Part shown: in pieces, positions 11,111 to 19,713 of the stretch
How positions within the stretch are numbered: the first letter of the stretch is position 1
Layout: every line of letters starts with the position of its first letter
Origin: an uncultured Burkholderiales bacterium
GTDB taxonomy: Bacteria > Pseudomonadota > Gammaproteobacteria > Burkholderiales > Burkholderiaceae_C
Length of the DNA stretch: 64,000 bases
Direction: 5' to 3'
NCBI GenBank assembly: GCA_945952065.1
Contig: CAMFGY010000012.1
Location: 62,001-126,000, forward strand
Program-made: the position numbers and the translations under genes
The notes under the pieces: generated by a model
What the model was told of the DNA's origin: nothing
Database searches by the model: none
The model's input: only the letters and a program-made list of their open reading frames with translations

Positions 11111-13066
11111 TCAGCGAGCCCGCTGTTCTATCAGCTTGGCCCAGTCCATGCGTGTGGCCAGCAAGCGTGAGCCCGTGTGAGACAGGTGACCTTCGTCTCG
11201 GTAAATCATCGTGCCGTCGATCATCGTCTCGCAGGCCTCCGACTTGCAAAGAAAGTCAGACGGACGAATCACAGGAATACCGAGCTTCTCTGCCTGGAGC
11301 ACGAGGGCGGGAACAGGGTTTTGTGTTTGATGTTGCGCGTCCCAGGGAATCGCGCAGTTGTTCGGTGCGCCGAAGGAGATGCGGCCATTCAAAAGGCGCT
11401 CCAAACATGCGCCAACGTTGAAATCGGCTCTTGGTGGCGGAGCGATGAGCACAACCTTCTTGCCCGCCGCACGCAAGGCCGCGACTGTTCCAGCCAATGC
11501 TTCCGCGGAGTTGTCGATGGATGGCGGGAGCGCGCGGGTGCTATTGCCCGACCTCGTGACATGAACCCAGTCTTCGCCAACATACTGGGCGAACATGCTG
11601 GACAGCACGATGGTTTCGATCTCGGGACTCTTTTTGACAAACTCAAGCACTGAGTCATTGAACTCGATGCAGCTTTCAGCCCAAGCGCGATCGTAGATGA
11701 GCCCTGACTCAGGGTTTTTCAGTCGCTGGGGCGCCAAATGAAGAAAGGGCCCACAGACGCTTCGCGTCGCCTGGATCACTCCGCCCGCTTGCGGTTGGGA
11801 GAGCAGTCCAGGCACCAAATGCATGGCATACGAGTCCCCCCAAACAAGCAACTTCGGGTGTTCGCCGCTGCTGCACGCCGACTTCAGCTGAAACGGCGAG
11901 TCATATTCACAGGCCTTGCCGAGTCCGAAATTGGTCCGGCGGATTTCGCTGTAGTCCACAGCGTTTTTGCCTGCATGAATGACTGATGGCGCGATGGCCA
12001 TCAGCATGACCGAGATCAGTCCAGTCTTGGCGGCCAGTGCTGGCGTGTATCGAATGTGCGCCTTGCGAATGGGATTCTCAACAAAGCGGTAGAGCAGGTA
12101 GGCTGATGTCAATGAAAGCGCCAGGGCACTCAAACGCAGAGTCAAAGGCAACTCTGCGTCTTGTGACACCCAAGCATTCTTGATCAGCGCGATGATCGGC
12201 CAATGAACAAGGTATAGCGAGTAGGAAATGTCGCCAACACGGGCAAGGGCCTTGGCGAGGGCGGCCTGCTCGAAGCCTTCATGGCGCCTGAGAATCACGA
12301 CAACGGTGGCCAAGCAAATCAGCAGTGCGCCGATTCCGGGATGTCGGTCGCCGACGGGTAGGGCACCCAGCAGCAACAAAACGGCCAAGCTCGGGAAAAA
12401 CAAGGCCCGTACAAGCGGCGACTTCGGGATTCGGCTCGAAGCGTCGGGTGCGGCCATCCACAAAGCGCCGGCTGAACCTATCAACAGTTCCCACGCGCGG
12501 GTCGGGAGCAAATAGAAGGTGGCCACTGGCTTGACCGAAGCGCCGACAAGGCACAGCGCCAAGCTGCAAACCAGAGCCGCAATGATTGCCCTCAACCAGA
12601 ACTTGCGCGGAAGCAGCATGAGCGCCGCCGGCAGGATCATGTAGTACTGCTCCTCCAGCGACAGCGACCAGGTGTGAAGCAATGGCTTCAGATCGCTGGC
12701 GCCTTCGAAATAGCCGGTCTGTTGCCAGAGGACGATGTTGGCGGTAAACGTGACCGCTCCAACGACCTGTAGGGCGAAGTCCTTGAGTTCTTGTTGATTC
12801 AGGAACCAGGGCGCGCAGACTGCGGTCACAAGCATGGTGACGTACGCCGCGGGCAACAGGCGCTTGGCCCGCCGGAAGTAGAACTCGGTGAGCCGAAAAT
12901 CTCCGCGTTCGATGCCTTTGGCCACGAGCGTGGTGATGAGATACCCAGAGATGACAAAAAAGACATCAACCCCGAGATAGCCCGCCTCCGTTGGACCGAT
13001 CTTGAAGTGATACAGCACCACCAAAAGTACCGCGAGGCCTCGAAGTGCTTGGATGTCAGTTCGCAT
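11111..13066 (-). CDS. Membrane acyltransferase (OafA/YrhL type) with C-terminal SGNH domain
   Basis: About 651 residues from MRTDIQALRGLAVLLVVLYH, the standard start of acyltransferase family 3. Around ten hydrophobic segments follow, with the conserved FFVISGYLIT and the WSLSLEEQYYMILP active-region motif. The C-terminal part is a predicted extracytoplasmic SGNH hydrolase-like domain: VWGDSYAMHLVPGL supplies the serine block and DEGHLSHTGSRLL the Asp-His block. Such fusions O-acetylate lipopolysaccharide, O-antigen or peptidoglycan. Base composition is less GC-rich than the neighbouring core genes. It lies next to the AT-rich nuclease-NTPase gene, so it may belong to the same acquired segment. 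Confidence 0.9.
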   Translation of the reverse strand: MRTDIQALRGLAVLLVVLYHFKIGPTEAGYLGVDVFFVISGYLITTLVAKGIERGDFRLTEFYFRRAKRLLPAAYVTMLVTAVCAPWFLNQQELKDFALQVVGAVTFTANIVLWQQTGYFEGASDLKPLLHTWSLSLEEQYYMILPAALMLLPRKFWLRAIIAALVCSLALCLVGASVKPVATFYLLPTRAWELLIGSAGALWMAAPDASSRIPKSPLVRALFFPSLAVLLLLGALPVGDRHPGIGALLICLATVVVILRRHEGFEQAALAKALARVGDISYSLYLVHWPIIALIKNAWVSQDAELPLTLRLSALALSLTSAYLLYRFVENPIRKAHIRYTPALAAKTGLISVMLMAIAPSVIHAGKNAVDYSEIRRTNFGLGKACEYDSPFQLKSACSSGEHPKLLVWGDSYAMHLVPGLLSQPQAGGVIQATRSVCGPFLHLAPQRLKNPESGLIYDRAWAESCIEFNDSVLEFVKKSPEIETIVLSSMFAQYVGEDWVHVTRSGNSTRALPPSIDNSAEALAGTVAALRAAGKKVVLIAPPPRADFNVGACLERLLNGRISFGAPNNCAIPWDAQHQTQNPVPALVLQAEKLGIPVIRPSDFLCKSEACETMIDGTMIYRDEGHLSHTGSRLLATRMDWAKLIEQRAR

Positions 13067-13495
13067 GTGAATCAAAGGTTCCCGGGTTTGTGCAGGCGGC
13101 CATGCCAGCCGCCAATCAGGCCGACTGTAGGCTGCGTAATGTAGCAAGCAGGCGTCGAACGCAGGCTCAAGTCTTGACCATTGACCCCGGCCCACCACTT
13201 CGTCTGGTCAGCTGAAGGTGAGGGGTATGTTGCCTTCACTTTGCATCGCGCTTGCCAGCGCAGAGTTCGCGGCCTTGCGCAGCCTGCCGCCGAGGGCACT
13301 CCGAGTCATAGGGCCCCAAGTGTTCCGAGAAGCTCTTCAGTCTCCAGCTGCGCTTGGGTCAAGCGTTCAGGGCAGAGGCGGCGCAAGGACGGACCCGTGC
13401 TGAAGATCGCCGGAGGATGGCAGCGATGGTTGCCGAATTGGGGGTGATGGTTCGGGTGGAGAGGGCTTGGGCGATGGATGAGGGGGCAGGGACTT
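13067..13495. other. Intergenic region upstream of the acyltransferase
   Basis: No supported gene. It holds the promoter side of the acyltransferase gene and then leads into the cluster of GGGTCAGG repeats that starts at 13496. The short frames here have no domain, signal or ribosome site. Confidence 0.5.
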
Positions 13496-13515
13496 GAGAT
13501 TTAAGACCTGACCCC
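13496..13515 (-). repeat. GGGGTCAGG-type repeat, copy 1 (single arm)
   Basis: Reads GAGATTTAAGACCTGACCCC on the plus strand, so the core GGGGTCAGGTCTTAAAT lies on the minus strand. It is the outermost copy of the cluster on this side of the nuclease-NTPase gene. Confidence 0.75.
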
Positions 13516-13534
13516 GGTTTTCTCGCAAGCCAGT

Positions 13535-13580
13535 GGGTCAGGCCTTAAATTTCTAGCCTATAAATTCAAGGCCTGACCCT
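13535..13580. repeat. GGGTCAGG-type inverted pair, copies 2 and 3
   Basis: Arm one is GGGTCAGGCCTTAAATTT at 13535-13552 and arm two is AAATTCAAGGCCTGACCCT at 13562-13580. They are complementary with a single mismatch and separated by a nine-base loop, giving a strong hairpin. No T-tract follows, so it is not a typical terminator. Confidence 0.85.
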
Positions 13581-13666
13581 ACAGCCCTGTGACCGAACAG
13601 CCCAATGCGGCCAGCGGCAGGTAAACCATGTCTGACGAAACCGTCACCACTCACGTTGGGCAACGC

Positions 13667-13728
13667 GGGGTCAGGTATTAAATCGTTAACAACGGAAGGG
13701 TTAGATTAACGATTAAAGACTTGACCCC
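13667..13728. repeat. GGGGTCAGG-type inverted pair, copies 4 and 5
   Basis: The arms at 13667-13689 and 13706-13728 (starting GGGGTCAGGTATTAAATCGT and ending ATTAAAGACTTGACCCC) are imperfectly complementary over about 23 bases, with a 16-base loop. The element ends eight bases before the stop codon of the nuclease-NTPase gene and could also help end its transcript. Confidence 0.85.
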
Positions 13729-13736
13729 AAGCTGTG

Positions 13737-15989
13737 TTAATCGCTAATGCTGGATGCGTCGGTCCAGATAGTATCAGTGGACAAGGTCAACTCTGCTCTA
13801 ATTTTATTCATCCTGTCGGTGTGTCTGCGGATCGGCCGATATGCATCGCCGTTTTGACCTCTGAATTTCTCAATCGCACCTTCGTTGATCAATATCTTTA
13901 GAATTTTGTTGACAATCTTTGGGTCGAATTTTTGACCGTAGCCACCCTTCAGAAGTGCGCTCTCTTCTCGGGCGCCACCAGGTTGGAAGAAGATCTTTTG
14001 GATTATTGACAACAACAGCTTTTGAGGTGCGCTAAGTGGGCTGTCCTTAATACGTGCTGCATTTGAAATTCGATCAAATTCGATTACATCGCAGTTCTTT
14101 ATCCATTCGGGAAGGCCGGTGGTGGATGATATTCCTGATAATTTGCTTACAAGGCAATTTTCAATTTGAAGGTTGTTGATTGATGTGATGTCTGTGCCAC
14201 TTATAATTAAAAGTTCAATAACCGATTCTCGAATGGATAGGTTGGAGATCTTGGTGCCATTAAGTCGTAATAATGGGAACTCGCCGCCGATGACGGTAAG
14301 TGCCTTGAAGTCCATTGCCTCAGTTCCAAAAATGGAAAGTAGGCTAATAATCTCTGAGAGTCGTTTTGTATTTTTACTTTCGCCATACTTGCCGAAATAC
14401 GAGAAACAAAGTTGCCGAAGATCGAAGGCCTCGATCATGTTGGCCGCATATATGGCCCCCATCGGAGAAAGAGATTGCTTCCATTGGTTGTGGCCTATTT
14501 CATCGGCCATGCTGATGATGTCCGACACAAGTTTCTCAGCACGTAGAACATCGGCCATGCTGTGGTCGATGAACTGGCGATCAGGTGACTCTGGTTCAAT
14601 TCGGCCCAATGTGCACATTCTTGCAAGAAGTTGCCGCCCTGTTTCGTCCGGGGTTGAACCTACAGACCGTTCATAAGCGTCATTAAGGTCTCCAGGGGAG
14701 AAGCGGCCTAAGAAGCTCTCGGAATATCTGGACTTTGATGCCAATGCAAGCAGAATGGCGCGAATAGTTGAAGGGGGTATTGAGTGCTTAACCCCAGCAG
14801 ACTCTCTTCGGCACACAGCCAATAGGAATAGTCCCCAAAACTGAAATTCGCCAAATTCCTTTTCGAATAGTGCCGCAATTTCTGTCTTGGGGAGGGCTGC
14901 CAACATTTGAAAGACTAGTGGCTTTCTTGGTAACCAATTCGGAACAGTAGCAACTACTCCAAGTTGTTTGAGGTAATCTTGTCCTTCTGATGGGGTGAAT
15001 AGTTCTGGTGCATTTACAATCAAAGTCGTGCTGTTTTTGCCGCTTAATCCAAGGCAGTTGAGCATCTCCTCGTCGCCATCGAAAAAATGAGATCTTCCGG
15101 AAATTATTAGACCGGCCTTTGATTTTAGGATTAGGTCCTTTACGCCTTCTAGTGCATTTCTTCGAATTCCCGCTCTGTCTTCTAATTTTAATTCATGGGT
15201 CTGCGCGCCGACTTCATCAAAGCCATCCAGAAGAAGGATGAGGTGGCCGGAGTTAAGTAGTTTTATTGCGTTGTCAATTGATCCGGATAGCCCAACTGAG
15301 GTTAGGTGGCCTGCGAGGATCGCTGCAGCGTTTGAACTACTCCAGTGCTCCCTGAGGTTTATTGCAATAGGGTATCCGCCAGCCGACTTGATGTCGGTCG
15401 CAATGTCGTTAAATACTTCCTTTATACAGCGACTCTTGCCTGTTCCATAGTCTCCGGTAAGAACAATTTGGTCGCCGTTGATTAATTTTCTTGCAATGTC
15501 TTTTGCATTTATATGTTCTTTGTTGTTGTCTACGCTATACCGAACCTCAATAAATTTATTTTTATCATTTTCGCCTGTTTGGGCGTCAACTGCGCTCCCG
15601 AACGGGCGCTGGGCGCGTAAGTTTGTGTAGGCCTCGAAATCAAAAAAATCTCGCTGAAACTCTCTTATGCTGCAGACTCTAATTTTTGACTCTCGGCCCA
15701 TTTCCTCCATGCTTAATGTCGGTTCCTCGGCAAGGATGACGAAAGCACGGCAAATGAATCCATCCAAAGCTAGCTTAACTCTGGTTGGGATTATTTTGTT
15801 TATGTCGGCACGTACTTTTTCAAGGTTTCGCTCTTTAGTTATCTCGATGATGACTATTTCTTCTGAGGACGGGCGAACTACAGCGTCGTAATCGACTCCA
15901 GCAATATGTTCTTGGTTGCATTGTGCGTTCCAACGAATCCTAGCTATTGAGCGGACCTGTTCTTCTAGGTTTTGCCAATTTGCTCGCAT
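13737..15989 (-). CDS. PD-(D/E)xK nuclease - NACHT/STAND NTPase fusion, candidate anti-phage defence protein
   Basis: About 750 residues. I place the start at ATG 15989 because GAGGGA stands seven bases upstream; a TTG extension to 16067 lacks a good ribosome site. Residues 1-60 carry GVDYDAVV (D35) and IIEITKE (E49, K52), spaced like the D-E-x-K core of Mrr/Cap4-type nucleases. The NTPase has Walker A GDYGTGKS (residues 179-186), Walker B LILLLDGFDE (D255 to E259) with the NACHT-type DGhDE signature, and GLIISGRSHFF as sensor 1. A weak leucine-rich-like region and a winged-helix-like C-terminus follow. Known relatives (Avs and bNACHT proteins) sense phage products and trigger the effector. 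The gene is AT-richer than its neighbours, stands alone and is flanked by palindromic repeats. Defence function is inferred. Confidence 0.75.
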   Translation of the reverse strand: MRANWQNLEEQVRSIARIRWNAQCNQEHIAGVDYDAVVRPSSEEIVIIEITKERNLEKVRADINKIIPTRVKLALDGFICRAFVILAEEPTLSMEEMGRESKIRVCSIREFQRDFFDFEAYTNLRAQRPFGSAVDAQTGENDKNKFIEVRYSVDNNKEHINAKDIARKLINGDQIVLTGDYGTGKSRCIKEVFNDIATDIKSAGGYPIAINLREHWSSSNAAAILAGHLTSVGLSGSIDNAIKLLNSGHLILLLDGFDEVGAQTHELKLEDRAGIRRNALEGVKDLILKSKAGLIISGRSHFFDGDEEMLNCLGLSGKNSTTLIVNAPELFTPSEGQDYLKQLGVVATVPNWLPRKPLVFQMLAALPKTEIAALFEKEFGEFQFWGLFLLAVCRRESAGVKHSIPPSTIRAILLALASKSRYSESFLGRFSPGDLNDAYERSVGSTPDETGRQLLARMCTLGRIEPESPDRQFIDHSMADVLRAEKLVSDIISMADEIGHNQWKQSLSPMGAIYAANMIEAFDLRQLCFSYFGKYGESKNTKRLSEIISLLSIFGTEAMDFKALTVIGGEFPLLRLNGTKISNLSIRESVIELLIISGTDITSINNLQIENCLVSKLSGISSTTGLPEWIKNCDVIEFDRISNAARIKDSPLSAPQKLLLSIIQKIFFQPGGAREESALLKGGYGQKFDPKIVNKILKILINEGAIEKFRGQNGDAYRPIRRHTDRMNKIRAELTLSTDTIWTDASSISD

Positions 15990-16314
15990 TAATGGTCCCT
16001 CATTTGTGCAATTGTCGATTCTGAATAACGTGTCATCCGATGCCTTTGAATTCTCATTGACTATCAAGGAAGGCCAGGGTCAGGCCTTAAGTTTTAAGTC
16101 CAAACCTTCACAACTTGTCTGAGCCGACTGGCCCTAACAGTTTAGATCAGCAGGTTGCTGGCAAACGCTCTTACCGCAGCAAGCCGTGAGGCCGACGCCG
16201 CTTTGGCCTAGGGGTCAAGCGATGGTCGTTTCCAAGCCGACGCACGAGTTCCCGAGCCTTTCATCTCTGCTGGCATGATGCCCCCAGTTTTTCGCTACCT
16301 GCCTGCCACCCATC
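15990..16314. other. Intergenic region with one GGGTCAGG repeat
   Basis: It contains the ribosome site and promoter side of the nuclease-NTPase gene, the repeat at 16076-16094, and then a return to high-GC sequence before the DUF502 gene. No other gene is supported here. Confidence 0.5.
16076..16094 (+). repeat. GGGTCAGG-type repeat, copy 6 (upstream flank of the nuclease-NTPase gene)
   Basis: Reads AGGGTCAGGCCTTAAGTTT. It has the same core as copies 1-5 but lies on the other side of the nuclease-NTPase gene, so the family brackets the gene. A short TTTTAAGTCC follows, possibly a reduced second arm. Confidence 0.8.
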
Positions 16315-17001
16315 ATGCCCACCCCCCAAGCCTTTACCGCTCAAGCGCGTCGTCACGTCCTGCGCACCTTTGTCACCGGCTTTTTGGCGGTGTTGCCCTT
16401 GGTGGCCACGCTGGTGTTGCTGGGCTGGGTGATGTCTTTGCTGATGGACTATCTGGGGCCCAAGAGTGTGTTGGGCCATGCCTTGGGGCGGGTGGGTTTA
16501 CGGCTGACTGAGTCGCCTTTGGCCGCATACTTGATCGGGCTGGGCGTGGTGCTGGTGTTGGTGTATCTGCTGGGCTTGCTGGTGGAGACGCAGTTGCAGC
16601 GCCGGGTGAAGGCGCTGCTGGAAAGCCTGATTGCGCGCATCCCGGTGATCAGTACCGTCTACGACCTGCTCAAGCGCATGATCGAGATGATGTCCAAGCG
16701 CGACGAGGCCGGCGTGCGGGCGATGGCGCCGGTGTGGTGCCATTTCGGGGGCGTCAAGCCCGAGGGCAATGCGCTGGTGCTGGGCTTGTTGTCCAGCCCG
16801 GAGCCGGTGGAGATTGGCGGGGTGGCCTATCTTGCGGTGCTGGTGCCCACTGCGCCGGTGCCGGTGGGCGGCGGCTTGTTTTACCTGCCGCAAGACTGGG
16901 TGCGCCCGGCCGAGATCGGCATGGAAGGGCTGACCAGCCTCTATGTGTCCATGGGTGTAACCACGCCTGAGGTGCTGGGCAAGCCCAAGCAAACGGGCTG
17001 A
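16315..17001 (+). CDS. DUF502 family inner-membrane protein
   Basis: 228 residues. Two strong membrane segments are visible, TFVTGFLAVLPLVATLVLLG and YLIGLGVVLVLVYLLGLL, and the conserved family block RIPVISTVYDLLKRMIEMMS lies near residues 108-127. The C-terminal soluble part (VYLAVLVPTAPVPVGGGLFY-like sequence) is also typical of the family. DUF502 proteins are widespread in proteobacteria, and their molecular role is not established. It is a single gene on the plus strand and convergent with the phosphatase at 17024. Confidence 0.88.
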   Translation: MPTPQAFTAQARRHVLRTFVTGFLAVLPLVATLVLLGWVMSLLMDYLGPKSVLGHALGRVGLRLTESPLAAYLIGLGVVLVLVYLLGLLVETQLQRRVKALLESLIARIPVISTVYDLLKRMIEMMSKRDEAGVRAMAPVWCHFGGVKPEGNALVLGLLSSPEPVEIGGVAYLAVLVPTAPVPVGGGLFYLPQDWVRPAEIGMEGLTSLYVSMGVTTPEVLGKPKQTG

Positions 17002-17023
17002 GCCGGCGACGAGCGCGCGACGA

Positions 17024-17509
17024 TCAAGCCGGAAACAGGTGCCGCCGCAAGCCCTCGCAAGCGTCTTCCACAAGGTCAAGCACTCGCTCAAAGCCCTCGG
17101 GGCCGCCGTAATACGGGTCAGGCACGGCATCGGCTGTTTGATCGTGCAGGCAGAACTCGGTCAGCAGGCGCAGCTTGCTGTGCGGCTGGTCGGCCGGGCA
17201 GCGCTGGCGCAGCAGGGCGAGGTTGTTGGCGTCCATGGCCAGCAAGAGGTCGAAGTGGGCATAGTCGCTGGGCTGCACCTGGCGGGCGCGCAGGGCTGAC
17301 ATGTCGATGCCGCGTTGCCGCGCATGGGCCTGCGAGCGCGGGTCGGGTGGCTCGCCGATGTGATAACCGTGAGTTCCGGCGGAGTCCACTTCGCAGCGGT
17401 GCGCCAGGCCATGGGCGCGCAGCTGCTCACGGAACACCGCTTCGGCACTGGGGCTGCGGCAAATATTGCCCATGCAAACAAACAAAACGCGGATTGGCTC
17501 AGAACTCAT
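17024..17509 (-). CDS. Low-molecular-weight protein-tyrosine phosphatase
   Basis: About 161 residues from MSSEPIRVLFVCMGNICRSP. The P-loop CMGNICRS (C12 to R18, the CX5R motif) starts right after the first strand, and the general-acid loop VPDPYYGGPEGF is near the C-terminus; both are diagnostic. The enzyme removes phosphate from tyrosine, or arginine in some relatives. In bacteria it often partners a BY-kinase in polysaccharide export, but no kinase gene is adjacent. It follows the GMC oxidoreductase gene by about 70 bases on the same strand and might share its transcript. Confidence 0.93.
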   Translation of the reverse strand: MSSEPIRVLFVCMGNICRSPSAEAVFREQLRAHGLAHRCEVDSAGTHGYHIGEPPDPRSQAHARQRGIDMSALRARQVQPSDYAHFDLLLAMDANNLALLRQRCPADQPHSKLRLLTEFCLHDQTADAVPDPYYGGPEGFERVLDLVEDACEGLRRHLFPA

Positions 17510-17577
17510 GGCGGGGCAAAACAAGGAGCTGGGGAACAGCCGGCATTGTGCCTAGCCCTTGCGTCCCGGCTGGCCGC

Positions 17578-19197
17578 TTAGCCTTCAGCCACCAAGCGCA
17601 CCTCGCGGCCGTTCAGCCGTTTGGCCAGCGCCGTGGCCATGCGGGCGGCCTGGCTGTAGACCGTCATTTGCGGATTGGCGCCAATGCTGGTGGGGAAGAC
17701 CGAGCCGTCGTGGACCGAGAGATTGCTGATCTGCCAATGCTGGCCGTCCGGCCGCACCACGCCCAGCTCGGCGCTGCCGGCCATATTGCAGCCGCCCATC
17801 ACATGGGCGCTGCCGATGGTGACGATGTAGGGCCGGTAGGGCAGGGCCAAGAGGGCGGCCTGCGCTTCTTTCCAACTGCTGTAGGGCTTGGCCATGTCGT
17901 GGGCGGGCCGCACGCTTTTCGCGCCAGCGGCGAATTGGATCTCGGCCATGGTCAGGTGCGCGCGGCGGGCCCCGTCCAGCAAGTAGTCGGTGATGGGGTA
18001 GTCCAGCACCGGGCTGCCGTCGCTTTTGAGCTTGACGGTGCCGCCATTGGCCTGTGGGTGAAAGCCGTCCCGCAGCAGGCCGATCAAGACGCTGGTGTGC
18101 GGGAAGTCTCTGGCCTTGTCCACCAAGGTTTGGCCCAGGCCCCCGAGGTTGGTCATGGCAAAGCCGGGGTGCACCGGTGCGGTTTCCAGCTTGTAGCCGA
18201 TCGGGCCGTCCATTGCCTGCGTGTGCAAGAAATGGTCGGAGAACACCGCCAGCGGTGCGCCGGCCCAGCCGTTCACCGCCTCGGGCATGACGCCGCCGCT
18301 GGCCACCGTGGGATGCAAAAAGGTGCGTTTGCCCAAGCGCTGGTGCGGGTCGGGCAGGTGCGAGCGCATCAAGAGCGCGGGCGAGTTGATGGCGCCGCCC
18401 GCCACCACATAGTGCTTGGCCTTGACTTGCAAGGCCGGGCCGGCCGCGCTGCCGTCCATATGGACGGGCAGGCAGCTCAGGCTATCGATCTGCTCGCCGT
18501 TCCAGCTGAAGCGCTCGGCGCGGGTTTGCACCAGCAGGCGCGCGCCAAGGTCCAGCGCGGCCGGGATGGTGGTGACCAGCATGGATTGCTTGGCATTGGT
18601 GGGGCAGCCCAGGCCGCAAGAGCCGAGGTTCCAGCAGCCTTTGACATTGCGGTTGATGACGGGGGCCGGAATGCCCAGCTTCACCGCACCCCGCTGAAGC
18701 ACGCTGTTATTGCCGTTCGGCTCGGTCAGCCAGGGGCTGATGTTGAGGCGCTGTTCCACTTGCTCGAACCAGGGCGTCATGCTGGCGTCGCTGATGTCTT
18801 TGAGCCCGTAGTGCTGGGCCCAGTAGTCCAGGGTTTCACTCGGCGTGCGGAAGGAGCCGGCCCAGTTCACCGTGGTCGTGCCGCCCACGCAGCGGCCTTG
18901 CAGCACGGGCATGGCTTGGTCGGCGGTCTTGCGGCCGCCGCTTTCTTGGTAGAGCTGCGAGTAGGCATCGGACTCGCGTTGGCGGAAGTCGCTGCTGGAC
19001 TTCAGCGGCCCTTCTTCAATGATCAGCACCCGCAGGCCGGCCTTGGCCAGCAACTCGGCGCTGATGCCCGCACCGGCGCCGCTGCCGATGATGGCCACAT
19101 CGCAGTCGATGCGCTCGGGCAATGGTTTTTGTCCAGGGCCAAACACCTGCCAGCCGCGCGCCAGGCCTTCTTTGATGGGGTCGGCAATCGAGCTCAT
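17578..19197 (-). CDS. GMC-family FAD-dependent oxidoreductase
   Basis: 539 residues. The FAD-binding Rossmann motif VAIIGSGAGAGISAELLAKA is near residues 34-53, and the C-terminal catalytic region contains AHVMGGCNM with the conserved histidine. Family members oxidise alcohols (choline, cholesterol, long-chain alcohols, sugars). It is the last gene of a tight three-gene operon: its start overlaps the stop of the small Tat-signal gene by four bases, and an aldehyde dehydrogenase lies first. Together they suggest stepwise alcohol-to-aldehyde-to-acid oxidation. It has no signal peptide of its own, so it may be cytoplasmic or ride with the Tat-targeted partner. Confidence 0.9.
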   Translation of the reverse strand: MSSIADPIKEGLARGWQVFGPGQKPLPERIDCDVAIIGSGAGAGISAELLAKAGLRVLIIEEGPLKSSSDFRQRESDAYSQLYQESGGRKTADQAMPVLQGRCVGGTTTVNWAGSFRTPSETLDYWAQHYGLKDISDASMTPWFEQVEQRLNISPWLTEPNGNNSVLQRGAVKLGIPAPVINRNVKGCWNLGSCGLGCPTNAKQSMLVTTIPAALDLGARLLVQTRAERFSWNGEQIDSLSCLPVHMDGSAAGPALQVKAKHYVVAGGAINSPALLMRSHLPDPHQRLGKRTFLHPTVASGGVMPEAVNGWAGAPLAVFSDHFLHTQAMDGPIGYKLETAPVHPGFAMTNLGGLGQTLVDKARDFPHTSVLIGLLRDGFHPQANGGTVKLKSDGSPVLDYPITDYLLDGARRAHLTMAEIQFAAGAKSVRPAHDMAKPYSSWKEAQAALLALPYRPYIVTIGSAHVMGGCNMAGSAELGVVRPDGQHWQISNLSVHDGSVFPTSIGANPQMTVYSQAARMATALAKRLNGREVRLVAEG

Positions 19198-19712
19198 GGA
19201 ATGGTCCTCGGTCCAGGGTAGCCGACCAGTGCCCAGCTGCTCGGGTCATTGAAAAAGATCAGCGTGTTGAGATCGCGCAGCGCGTGGTAGACCTGCTGGC
19301 GCAGGCCCAGGCTGGACTGGCTCATGGCCTGCAGCGCGGCTTGCACCTCGGCCATCGAGGCCTTGGCCCAGTCGCTGCTCAAACCGGTCAGGCCCAGGCG
19401 GCCGGGGGCTGTGTCCAAGAGCATCAAGACCTTGGAGAGCTCGGCGCGCAGCGCAGGCGGAAAGCCGGCGATGCCGGCTTCCAGCTGGCTCAGATGCAGG
19501 GCCAAGCGGGCTTCGCGCGCGGCCGGCTCCTGCGGCAGCAGGCCGTCGAACAAGGCCAGGGCCACGGCGCGCATCAGCTGGCGGGCCGGCTCGCCCAGTT
19601 TTCTGTTGTCTTCATGCAGGCCGGGCTTGAGCAGCAGCGCTGCGGCGCCGCCGGCCACGGCCAGCACCACGCCGGCGCCCAGGCCGAGTTTGAGCAAACT
19701 GCGTCTTTGCAT
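19194..19712 (-). CDS. Tat-signal small subunit, gluconate 2-dehydrogenase subunit 3-like
   Basis: 172 residues. The N-terminus MQRRSLLKLGLGAGVVLAVA has a twin-arginine-type signal. The remaining helical part (LMRAVALALFDGLLP, then SLGLRQQVYHALRDLNTLIF and a final SSWALVGYPGP) resembles the small subunit that accompanies GMC oxidoreductases such as gluconate 2-dehydrogenase. In those complexes the small subunit supports folding and export of the flavoprotein. It starts one base after the aldehyde dehydrogenase stop and overlaps the GMC start by four bases, so translational coupling is likely. Confidence 0.75.
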   Translation of the reverse strand: MQRRSLLKLGLGAGVVLAVAGGAAALLLKPGLHEDNRKLGEPARQLMRAVALALFDGLLPQEPAAREARLALHLSQLEAGIAGFPPALRAELSKVLMLLDTAPGRLGLTGLSSDWAKASMAEVQAALQAMSQSSLGLRQQVYHALRDLNTLIFFNDPSSWALVGYPGPRTIP

Positions 19713-19713
19713 C

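Noticed and set aside
13496-13728. Possible CRISPR array in the GGGTCAGG repeats
   Set aside because: Repeats alternate in orientation, vary in sequence and lack regular spacers. They form hairpins and no cas gene is nearby.
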